A stretch of DNA of 45,696 nt from Pirellulales bacterium. Its GTDB lineage: Bacteria; Planctomycetota; Planctomycetia; Pirellulales; JANQPP01. This document shows positions 1 through 7,980 of the stretch, one piece after another. The stretch is taken from the NCBI GenBank assembly GCA_028289405.1, contig JANQPP010000142.1:1-45696 (forward strand), given 5' to 3'. The translations under genes were made by a program, and so were the position numbers. Within the stretch, counting starts at the first letter, position 1. Each line of letters opens with the position of its first letter. The notes below the pieces were generated by a model. It searched no databases and was not told the origin of the DNA. It saw only the letters and a list, made by a program, of their open reading frames with translations.

Positions 1-134
1 TCCTCAACCTCTACGCGGCTACGCAGCTCCGAAGTTGCGGACGGCCCTACCGGCAGGGCCAAGCCCAAAACCAATGTGCGAACCTTGACGGACACTACCC
101 AGTGGAACGGCGGACAGTGCTTGCTCATCTCTAG
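1..134 (+). CDS. Possible 3' end of an unidentified CDS cut by the window edge
   Basis: One plus-strand frame is open from base 3 to a TAG at 132-134 (43 residues visible). Its third codon positions are rich in G and C, as in the real genes nearby. The peptide has no motif I recognise. Another frame is also open through this stretch but runs on into the rpoD terminator, which makes it less likely. It would be convergent with rpoD. This is a weak call based on codon pattern only; the region also has short hairpins (43-60 and 192-206), so an untranslated or RNA origin is possible. Confidence 0.3.
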   Translation, partial: LNLYAATQLRSCGRPYRQGQAQNQCANLDGHYPVERRTVLAHL

Positions 135-223
135 AAAGCGTGGCTGTCTTCAGCGTAGCAGGGCCAAGACCAGCCCGAAAGACTTACGGCCTGGCACGAG
201 GTGCCAAGACGCGTTTCGGGATC

Positions 224-258
224 AAAAAACCGCTAGCTGGCGGGCTTCCAGCTAGCGG
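224..258 (-). terminator. Rho-independent terminator of the dnaG-rpoD unit
   Basis: A perfect 11-bp stem (CCGCTAGCTGG at 230-240, its complement at 248-258) has a 7-nt loop. On the minus strand it is followed at once by six T residues (the A run at 224-229). It begins 39 bp beyond the rpoD stop codon. Confidence 0.9.
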
Positions 259-296
259 TACTCGCATCAGGTGAAATTTTGTACCGGCGTGGGCTT

Positions 297-1976
<1,680 letters not shown>

Positions 1977-2082
1977 GGTCATCCTCCTTTGGCGGCTTCC
2001 TGCCACCTATCTTGTGGCCCGCTCGGCACGTGACGCGCTTGTGGCATGTCAGGCGGGGTGCCGCACGGGAAATTCGGCCCGC

Positions 2083-3933
2083 TTACCCATCCGTGGGAGC
2101 GGAAATGCCGTGTTGGCGTCTTTTTTTTGCGTGTAATTCCAAAAACAATTCCAAACCTTCTTCCGATTCCTGAAGTTCCTGTTGCTTCAGGCGATGTGCA
2201 ATATGTTCTCGCGTCTGGTCTTCTTGCCGGCGGCGAAAGCTGGCCAAGGTGTCTTCCTTGCGTCGGGAAAGCTCGTCGGCTGATTTACGTTGCCCGGTTT
2301 CGTCGAGTTCGATGAGCAGGCTCTTCAACTCCGGCTCGTCACTAGTGAGCATGGCCCGCTCCAGCGTCGCATCCAGTCCTTCGTCGGCGAGTCCGCACAG
2401 CCGCTGATAAATTTCCCGCGCGGCGCCCTCGCCGACCTGATCCACGGCCACGACGGTACGGATCTCGGAGAGTGTATTTGGATCTTGAATCAGGATTTCC
2501 AGAAGCTCCCTGTCCCAGGCGTGGAGCTTGGTGTCTATTTGGCCAGGGGGGGGGGCATCTTCCGCGCGCTTCCTCACCGGGCGGCGCAAGGACTCCAGCC
2601 GCTGGCGGAGCAAATCCTCCGCGACGTCGAAACGCCGGCTGAGCTGGTTCAGCATCGCCGCTTCGCGGAGCTTCACCATCTCTCGCGCGGGCCCCTCGGG
2701 GCGCGGTGCCTGGGCGAATGTGCCTAGAACGTCATCCATGGCCTGGCTGATCTGGTGGCTTCCTGCCTCCGGTCCCAGGCCGCGATCCACCATGCGTAAC
2801 TTGAATTCCAGTGGATCCTCGGCCTTCTCCATCAAGTCGCGAAACGCTTCCGCTCCGCGCTCGCGCATAAATTCGCATGGATCGAGCTTCTCGGGCAAGG
2901 CCAATATTCGCAAATCGAGCGGCTCGGACAAAAAAAGTCTCAAGATTTCCTCCGTGCGTCGCTGTCCCGCCGCGTCACCGTCCATGGTGAGCAGAACCCT
3001 TTCCGCATATCGCCGTAGAAGACGTACGTGCGAGGGTCCCAATGCCGTTCCCAGAACCGCCACCGTCTGCGAAAAACCGGTTTGATGGGCCACGATCACA
3101 TCCGTGTAGCCCTCGGTCACGACCACGGAGTGGGTCCGCAAGATTTCCTGCCGCGCGCGATCCAACCCGTAGAGCAACTGGCTCTTGGAAAAAATAGGCG
3201 ACTCCGGAGAGTTCACATACTTGGCCACATTTTCCGGCAAGAATGATGTGCCCGGGATCATGCGGCCCCCAAAACCGACGCAGCGTGCCTGCGCATCGTG
3301 GATGGGGAACATCAAGCGGCCCCGGAACCGGCTATACCAACTGCTTTGTTCATCGCGCCGCGCTAGCAAGCCGGCTTGTTCCAGTTGGGAGGGTTTCCAG
3401 TCTGCGGGACCAGCCTGACGAACGAGCCAGTTGTTGTCCGGTGGGCAAAAGCCGACGCGGAAATTCGTCCACTGAGATTTCTCGATTCCGCGGGTTTGGA
3501 GGTAGGTTCGGGCACTGGCAGCCGCGTCCGCGCGGAGCAGCGCATTGTGAAACATCTCCTCTGCCCAGGCACAGATTTTGTAGAGCTTTTGCTTAGGGTT
3601 CTCGGCGGCTTGATCTTCAGGCTGGCCCCTGGGGGTGGGAGCTAAGGTAATGCCGGCCTTTTCGGCCAGGATTTGCAGCGCTTCCGGGAAGCTGACACTT
3701 TCCATCCGCATCACAAAGGAGAAGATATCGCCGCCAATGTCGCAGACCCAACACTTGAAGCTTTGCCGTTCGGGATTGACCTGCAAGCTGGGACGCGAAT
3801 CGTCGTGCCAGGGGCAGAGGGCCACATAGCCGCGTCCCTGCGGGCGGAGCGGCAGGTATTGGCCGACCAGATCCACGATATCGATTGCTTGGCGGATCTG
3901 TTCCTTGCGGTCGAATTGATCCCGATCGAACAC
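2083..3933 (-). CDS. dnaG: DNA primase DnaG
   Basis: Synthesises RNA primers at the replication fork. The N-terminal zinc finger has C40, H43, C61 and C64 when translation starts at the GTG at 3933. This is the spacing I recall for the Geobacillus enzyme, and it is the main reason for this start (616 aa). The reading frame is open further upstream to 4122, but that would run into the terminator at 4112-4146. The TOPRIM catalytic core shows EGYTDV and MDGDAAG; the C-terminal third is the expected DnaB-binding region, poorly conserved by eye. A TGGAG lies 8 nt before the GTG. The gene precedes rpoD. One oddity is a 10-bp homopolymer (2546-2555) in the linker before the helicase-binding part. 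Confidence 0.95.
   Translation of the reverse strand: MFDRDQFDRKEQIRQAIDIVDLVGQYLPLRPQGRGYVALCPWHDDSRPSLQVNPERQSFKCWVCDIGGDIFSFVMRMESVSFPEALQILAEKAGITLAPTPRGQPEDQAAENPKQKLYKICAWAEEMFHNALLRADAAASARTYLQTRGIEKSQWTNFRVGFCPPDNNWLVRQAGPADWKPSQLEQAGLLARRDEQSSWYSRFRGRLMFPIHDAQARCVGFGGRMIPGTSFLPENVAKYVNSPESPIFSKSQLLYGLDRARQEILRTHSVVVTEGYTDVIVAHQTGFSQTVAVLGTALGPSHVRLLRRYAERVLLTMDGDAAGQRRTEEILRLFLSEPLDLRILALPEKLDPCEFMRERGAEAFRDLMEKAEDPLEFKLRMVDRGLGPEAGSHQISQAMDDVLGTFAQAPRPEGPAREMVKLREAAMLNQLSRRFDVAEDLLRQRLESLRRPVRKRAEDAPPPGQIDTKLHAWDRELLEILIQDPNTLSEIRTVVAVDQVGEGAAREIYQRLCGLADEGLDATLERAMLTSDEPELKSLLIELDETGQRKSADELSRRKEDTLASFRRRQEDQTREHIAHRLKQQELQESEEGLELFLELHAKKRRQHGISAPTDG
2546..2555. repeat. Ten-base G/C homopolymer inside dnaG
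   Basis: Ten G in a row on the plus strand, read as ten C in dnaG, encode the Ala-Pro-Pro-Pro-Gly part of a linker near residue 460. It is the longest mononucleotide run I noticed. A one-base slip would remove the C-terminal helicase-interaction region. Confidence 0.9.
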
Positions 3934-4111
3934 CGCATGCGCTCCAGCCAGAACGAGAGGCAAAAGTCCCGGGGACCAACGGCAAGCATTGTCCTGATAA
4001 CTTGCCGTCCCCCATTGATCGCAATTCCAAGATAGAGCAGCCATCCTGGCTTGGGCAAGCCGTTTTATTCTGCCGCGAGAGCTTAAAAAAGCAGTGATGT
4101 TCAGGACATAA

Positions 4112-4146
4112 AAAAGCACCATCGAGTCGAACTCGATGGTGCTTTT
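4112..4146 (-). terminator. Strong terminator after the PEP-CTERM gene
   Basis: A perfect 16-bp stem (4112-4127 with 4131-4146) has a 3-nt loop. The minus strand continues into a run of six T (A run 4110-4115), which fits termination of the PEP-CTERM transcript. The plus strand also ends in TTTT, so it could work both ways. It separates this gene from dnaG. Confidence 0.85.
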
Positions 4147-4184
4147 CCGTTCGAAGCGATCGACGAAAATTTGTCGAGCTTGTT

Positions 4185-4218
4185 ACCTTAGATCCATGAA
4201 CACCTTAGATCCATGAAC
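4185..4218. repeat. Exact 17-bp tandem duplication at the PEP-CTERM gene 3' end
   Basis: The unit ACCTTAGATCCATGAAC occurs twice in direct contact (4185-4201 and 4202-4218). The second copy reaches the last base of the PEP-CTERM stop codon. It lies between the gene and its terminator and appears to be a recent local duplication with no coding effect. Confidence 0.9.
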
Positions 4219-4745
4219 TATTTGCGGCGGCGAATAGCAGCCAAACCGAGGAAGGCAAGTGCTGCTAGGGCCCAGGTACCCGGCTCGGGCACGAGGACGA
4301 TGTCACCCGGTTGAGTGCCACCACCAGCGATACCATCGGGGTCAGTGTACTCAAACGTGGCATCATCCCAGTTGGTGTTGCCAGCACCGAACGGGCTACC
4401 AATACCCCAAGAGGCACCCGGCTGCAATGTGGCACCCGTACCAGCCGAAAGTTCCGACAAGTTATTCTCCGAAGGATTGGCAGTTGCCATGCCATGCACA
4501 CCGAGAGCGGCAATCGCGCCCAGTGGATCGGCGGCAAAACTATCTGTTAAGGAAACCCAGTCGCCGGGGCTCAACACGCCGTTCGCGGAGGCGATGGTGT
4601 AACCATCAAAACGGAGAGCTTCGGTACCAACGTTTTCAATCACGGCGGTACCATCGAGCTCGACCAAAATTTGCAACTGTGCGTTCGCCTGGGAAGCGAA
4701 GCAGAGCAGTCCCATCGCGACCGCTACAAACGCTACTTTCTTCAT
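4218..4745 (-). CDS. Secreted PEP-CTERM sorting-domain protein
   Basis: A 175-residue exported protein. It starts with a signal peptide (MKKVAFVAVAMGLLCFASQA) and ends with a PEP-CTERM sorting tail: VPEPGTWALAALAFLGLAA followed by IRRRK. Known PEP-CTERM proteins are processed by exosortase and usually sit in the envelope or exopolysaccharide matrix of the same organism. The middle is rich in Gly, Asn and Ser and reads like a beta-sandwich, resembling planctomycete proteins with the same tail; its exact role is unknown. The start at 4745 is supported by GGAG 6 nt upstream. It is a single-gene unit with a promoter near 5013-5040, a leader of about 260 nt and a strong terminator. No exosortase is present in the window. 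Confidence 0.85.
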   Translation of the reverse strand: MKKVAFVAVAMGLLCFASQANAQLQILVELDGTAVIENVGTEALRFDGYTIASANGVLSPGDWVSLTDSFAADPLGAIAALGVHGMATANPSENNLSELSAGTGATLQPGASWGIGSPFGAGNTNWDDATFEYTDPDGIAGGGTQPGDIVLVPEPGTWALAALAFLGLAAIRRRK

Positions 4746-4858
4746 TTCCGTCTCCTGTCTCACAAAAGGTAGTCTCGACAAATCCTCAGAAGTAAAAGCC
4801 TCAACAGCTTGCCGGATTACTTGCGAATCGAAACTGGAAGCTATGAGAACCAAAACTC

Positions 4859-4912
4859 GGTAACGCTCGGGGCGTTACCTTCACCGGTTCGCCCCGCTCT
4901 CCCTGCCCCGAG
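4859..4912 (-). promoter_or_regulatory. Leader RNA with two mutually exclusive hairpins
   Basis: In the untranslated leader of the PEP-CTERM gene, GGTAACGC (minus strand, 4879-4872) and GCGTTACC (4866-4859) form an 8-bp hairpin with a 5-nt loop. An upstream CTCGGGGC (4912-4905) is perfectly complementary to GCCCCGAG (4873-4866), which covers that loop and both stem edges. The two pairings cannot coexist, as in attenuators, riboswitches or thermosensors. No known riboswitch consensus was recognised; function is inferred. Confidence 0.4.
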
Positions 4913-5012
4913 GGAAAGGAAGTCTTATCTCTGGCGCGGGTGAATCAATCCCTCCTGTTTTTGCTAGGTCCTGATTACGAGGCTGAACACGGTTGCCCAA
5001 CTCTGTTCGATT

Positions 5013-5040
5013 AGATTAACAGACCCGATTGCCATGTCAA
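5013..5040 (-). promoter_or_regulatory. Sigma-70-like promoter for the PEP-CTERM gene
   Basis: Minus-strand TTGACA (5040-5035), a 16-bp spacer and TAATCT (5018-5013). The predicted transcript start is near 5006, giving a leader of about 260 nt to the ATG at 4745. Confidence 0.55.
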
Positions 5041-5207
5041 GCTTCTCGTCCGGAAAAATCGGTGAATTGTCAAATCCCCTTTTCCTTTCGCAGTCGCTAC
5101 GACATGCCGCAGCCGGGACGGTTCATAAAATTGACCAATCCCTCATCCAATGTCAAGCATTTGGACGGAAAATTCGCCCAAAATCCCCCCTTTTTTCAGC
5201 GGAGGGG
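5034..5207. repeat. Imperfect direct repeat in the PEP-CTERM promoter region
   Basis: Two copies start with ATGTCAAGC (5034 and 5150), continue through a CGGAAAA core and end in C-rich then T-rich tracts (to about 5090 and 5207). Each copy carries a minus-strand TTGACA. Only the first has a good -10 element, so the second may be an older promoter copy. Alignment needs several gaps. Confidence 0.4.
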
Positions 5208-5345
5208 GGAATCTCACTCGAATGCAAGCTAAATTGGTGCTGGAATCGAGGCGGCTGGCCAGGATTCCCGTCGTGACGGGCGGTCCGGTGAGAATTCCTC
5301 GCTCGACTTGCCCTGGAATGTGGCTCGAGGTAAGGAAACGCCATC

Positions 5346-5378
5346 AAAAAGGCCACGTGGTTTGCCTACCACGTGGCC
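5346..5378 (-). terminator. Terminator of the YHS-like repeat gene
   Basis: An 11-bp perfect stem GGCCACGTGGT (5351-5361) pairs with 5368-5378 across a 6-nt loop. It is followed on the minus strand by five T (A run 5346-5350), about 67 bp after the stop codon. Confidence 0.85.
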
Positions 5379-5445
5379 TAACACCAGGTACGAAGCATGG
5401 ATGCGTCGTGTTGGACCCGACTGACAGCTCACCCTAACCGAGAGC

Positions 5446-6468
5446 TCACTCACTCACGTAGCGAGCCGGATTCGCTAGGAACATGTCCCGCTGCTGGTCG
5501 GAAGGGAACAGGTACCGTTTTCCGTCGTGCACGGCGGTGATATTTTGCCGGCCACGCACGTTTTGCCCCATTTCCACCCGACAGACCGGGCAGTAGCCAT
5601 TTAGCGCCACGTCGGCGTTGACGTATTTGACGGGGTTCTCCATGAACATTTGACGCATCTGGGCATCGGGGAAGAGGAACAGGCGATTGCGGTAAGTTGC
5701 CCCGAATTGGGGGTTTCCGGGCGTCTCCTGCTGCATTTCCACTTGGCAGACCACGCAGTTGGCGTCCAATGTGGGCACGTATTTGCCGGGATTGGACAGA
5801 AACATGTCCCGCTGCTCCGCGCCGGGGAATAGGTAGCGTTTTCCGTTGAAGTCGGCGGCGAACTGGGCACTGCCGGGCACGAGCTTTCGCATTTCCACCA
5901 GGCAGACCGGGCAATACCCCTCCATGGCGACATCCGCCGAGGCGTATTTTTCTGGGTTGGCGTCGAACATCTGCTTCTGCTGTGCTCCTGGAAAGACGAA
6001 GAGCCGCTCGTTCACCATGCTGAAAAATTCGGGTTTGCCCGGCATGACCACCGATTTTTCGACCTTACAGACGGTGCAATCGCCGCCCAGAGCGGGGGCA
6101 TATTTGGCGGGATTCGCGTCGAACATGCGCTTCTGCTCGGCGCCGGGGAAGAGATAGGTTTTTCCATCGTAGACCGAGGCAAATTCTTGTTGGCCTGGCA
6201 CGGCTTGTTTCATTTCCACCAGGCAGACGGAGCACATGCCGTCCAAAGCGATTTCCGGCGTCGAAGAGGCGGCCACGGCGCTGCTCGGGCGGGAAGCGGA
6301 GCCTTCCATTTGCCGCGTGGACGAACCGCCGGTCAGTGGCACGCCTGGCCGCGTGGTGGGAACCCGACGGGTGCCGCTTTGAGCCCAAACGCCTGAAGCA
6401 AGGAGTAAAACGACTGCCGTCGAGGCGGACCAGATAACGATGAAGTGGGGCCGGTAGGATGGATGCAT
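5446..6468 (-). CDS. Exported protein of five tandem YHS-like Cys-x-x-Cys repeats
   Basis: A 340-residue protein with a signal segment (about 1-30, ending VWAQ) and a low-complexity Ser/Thr/Arg linker to about residue 70, followed by five repeats to the C-terminus. Each repeat has Cys-x-Val-Cys-x-Val-Glu, then a (Y/L)(L/F)(V/L)FP strand, a Gln-rich turn, MF and an NPxKY end. This resembles the YHS domain, but the second YHS cysteine pair is missing. First cysteines lie at 79, 131, 186, 238 and 293, so spacings alternate 52, 55, 52, 55. Odd repeats carry GK(T/R)YLFP and even ones RLF(V/L)FP. The start at 6468 has AGGAG 9 nt upstream; the frame is open further upstream but that part looks random. 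Metal or thiol chemistry in the envelope is a guess. Confidence 0.75.
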   Translation of the reverse strand: MHPSYRPHFIVIWSASTAVVLLLASGVWAQSGTRRVPTTRPGVPLTGGSSTRQMEGSASRPSSAVAASSTPEIALDGMCSVCLVEMKQAVPGQQEFASVYDGKTYLFPGAEQKRMFDANPAKYAPALGGDCTVCKVEKSVVMPGKPEFFSMVNERLFVFPGAQQKQMFDANPEKYASADVAMEGYCPVCLVEMRKLVPGSAQFAADFNGKRYLFPGAEQRDMFLSNPGKYVPTLDANCVVCQVEMQQETPGNPQFGATYRNRLFLFPDAQMRQMFMENPVKYVNADVALNGYCPVCRVEMGQNVRGRQNITAVHDGKRYLFPSDQQRDMFLANPARYVSE

Positions 6469-6894
6469 GAGGAAGCACTCCTTGAGATTTGGAATAAGAG
6501 AGGAAAGGGATTCACATTGACAGCCAGCTTCACGCCCAACTAAGAGAACTTTTGTTGAGCCGTTGTCGCGGCCACATCCCGTGAACCGCTTCACACTGGA
6601 GAAAGCCCACATCTTTCCCAATCTTCGGTTTTGGACGCCGTTTCGTCTGTGATGCGGCATACACAGCTCTTGAGGGCAAAATGTCGAACAAGACATTGAG
6701 CCGAATCGTGGCAGCGTTGTCGCGGAGCGCTTAGTGAATTGAATTACATTCAATGGCCAACGCATCCGCGAAACTGAGAAAAGAGTTCCTTGGTGCCTCG
6801 GAAACGATGCACCGGGAGACGCCAATCACGTGGCCGCCCCGGAGAAGGGCTGGCCGATTTGTCCGTGAACATCAATGTGAAAAGGATGCCGTTG
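6469..6894. promoter_or_regulatory. Divergent intergenic region with an AT-rich inverted repeat
   Basis: The 426 bp lie between the divergent YHS-like gene and the small lipoprotein gene. They contain ATTGAAT (6738-6744) and its complement ATTCAAT (6748-6754) separated by 3 nt, in a short AT-rich island that could be an operator. I found no convincing -35/-10 pair and no gene. Confidence 0.3.
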
Positions 6895-7170
6895 ATGCGA
6901 AGCAAGATGATGTGGCTGCTATCGGGAGGCATGTTGGGGTTGACCGCCCTAGCGGGATGTCGCGGGCAGGAATACTGTAGCTCTTGTGGTACAAGCCCTT
7001 ACAGCGGGTCTTATGCAGCACCGAGTACGTTGTACACCGCGCCGTCCAACGCTCCCTACGCGGCGCCACCCGCCTACACCAATCCGGCGACTAAAGCTCC
7101 GTACTCGTCGGGATCGGGTAGCCGGTCGGCGCCAGCCGCTGCGTCCTACGAAGGTTCAGGCAGCCGTTAG
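6895..7170 (+). CDS. Small proline/tyrosine/serine-rich lipoprotein
   Basis: A 91-residue protein with a short lipoprotein signal peptide: MRSKMMWLLSGGMLGLTALA then Gly-Cys, so a lipobox with Cys at residue 22. The mature part contains CSSCG and then low-complexity Tyr/Ala/Pro/Ser repeats (SAAPSTLYTAPSNAPYAAPP-like), probably unstructured. The start at 6895 is favoured because AAAAGG lies 8-9 nt upstream; an in-frame ATG at 6886 sits on that site. No family recognised. It lies 66 bp before the GT2 gene and may be co-transcribed with it. Likely location is the periplasmic face of a membrane. Confidence 0.6.
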   Translation: MRSKMMWLLSGGMLGLTALAGCRGQEYCSSCGTSPYSGSYAAPSTLYTAPSNAPYAAPPAYTNPATKAPYSSGSGSRSAPAAASYEGSGSR

Positions 7171-7236
7171 TCTGTTTTTCATCGTCGTGTGGCGTGTGCG
7201 GCACGGGAAGTCACGAATCCGAAATTTCTTGGGTGG

Positions 7237-7980
7237 ATGGTCTTGAAGCGACGAGATCGTGTTTCCGTGGTGATTCCCGCGCTGAATGAGCAGCGTTCGC
7301 TTCCCTTGGTATTACGGGAATTGCCTCCAAATTGGGTGGATGAGGTGCTCGTGGTCGACAATGGTTCGACGGATGCCACCGCGCAAGTGGCTAGAGACCT
7401 GGGCGCGGAGGTCATCCTCGAACCGCAACGGGGTTATGGCGCGGCCTGCCTCGCCGGTTTGGAGGCGCTGAGCCGTAAAGCGGTGGCGCCTGAGATCGTG
7501 GTGTTCCTCGACGCGGACTTCAGCGACTTTCCGAATGAACTGCCTTCGCTGTTGGCGCCGTTGCTTTTGGGCCAAGCCGATCTGGTGATCGGCTCCCGCA
7601 CGCTGGGGTGTCGTGATCCGGGCGCGCTGTTGCCGCAAGCCTTGTGGGGGAATCGTCTAGCTTGCGGATTGATGCGAATCTTCTTCGGCGTCCGGCATAC
7701 GGACCTGGGGCCGTTTCGCGCGATTCGCTGGGAGGCGCTGCGCTCGTTGAGTATGCGTGACACCAACTTCGGCTGGACGGTCGAGATGCAAATCAAGGCG
7801 GTTCGGCGGGGGCTCAAAGTCACGGAAGTCCCTGTCAGCTACCGCCGCAGAGTGGGGCACAGTAAGATCACCGGCACCGTCCGGGGAACTCTCCTGGCAG
7901 GGACGAAAATCCTCTATCTGATTGCCAAGTACGGACTTTGGGAATCCTCATCTCCGGCTCCCGAGCATGCGGCGACCTGA
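7237..7980 (+). CDS. Family 2 glycosyltransferase, polyprenyl-phosphate sugar synthase type
   Basis: A 247-residue GT-A fold enzyme: VSVVIPALNE start, DNGSTD, the LDADFSD divalent-metal/nucleotide motif, a conserved SRTLG stretch, then GPFRAIRWEAL and a C-terminal region ending in hydrophobic and charged residues. It is like bacterial dolichyl/undecaprenyl-phosphate mannose or glucose synthases, which load a sugar from a nucleotide donor onto a lipid phosphate. The ATG at 7237 starts closest to the conserved fold; an upstream in-frame GTG at 7189 has no ribosome site. It overlaps the next gene by 14 bp, so the two are probably translated together. The neighbour is a GT-C enzyme that would use such a lipid-linked donor. 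The sugar is unknown. Confidence 0.85.
   Translation: MVLKRRDRVSVVIPALNEQRSLPLVLRELPPNWVDEVLVVDNGSTDATAQVARDLGAEVILEPQRGYGAACLAGLEALSRKAVAPEIVVFLDADFSDFPNELPSLLAPLLLGQADLVIGSRTLGCRDPGALLPQALWGNRLACGLMRIFFGVRHTDLGPFRAIRWEALRSLSMRDTNFGWTVEMQIKAVRRGLKVTEVPVSYRRRVGHSKITGTVRGTLLAGTKILYLIAKYGLWESSSPAPEHAAT

Larger units (their letters stand above)
4746..5345. other. Long non-coding stretch: PEP-CTERM leader and promoter region
   Basis: No convincing gene in about 600 bp. On the minus strand it holds the PEP-CTERM 5' leader with competing RNA structures (4859-4912), a sigma-70-like promoter (5013-5040) and an imperfectly repeated T-rich/C-rich block (5034-5090 and 5150-5207). The short open frames here lack ribosome sites and recognisable protein sequence. 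Confidence 0.7.

Noticed and set aside
1..223. Structured RNA gene (RNase P, tmRNA or 6S) at the left edge
   Set aside because: Several short hairpins occur, but none of the conserved cores of these RNAs was found on either strand.
4934..4960. Leader peptide after the AGGAGG in the PEP-CTERM leader
   Set aside because: A TTG-started seven-codon frame follows the site too closely, so translation is unlikely.
5184..5210. C6/G6 hairpin as a terminator
   Set aside because: No T run follows on either strand and the loop is 13 nt.
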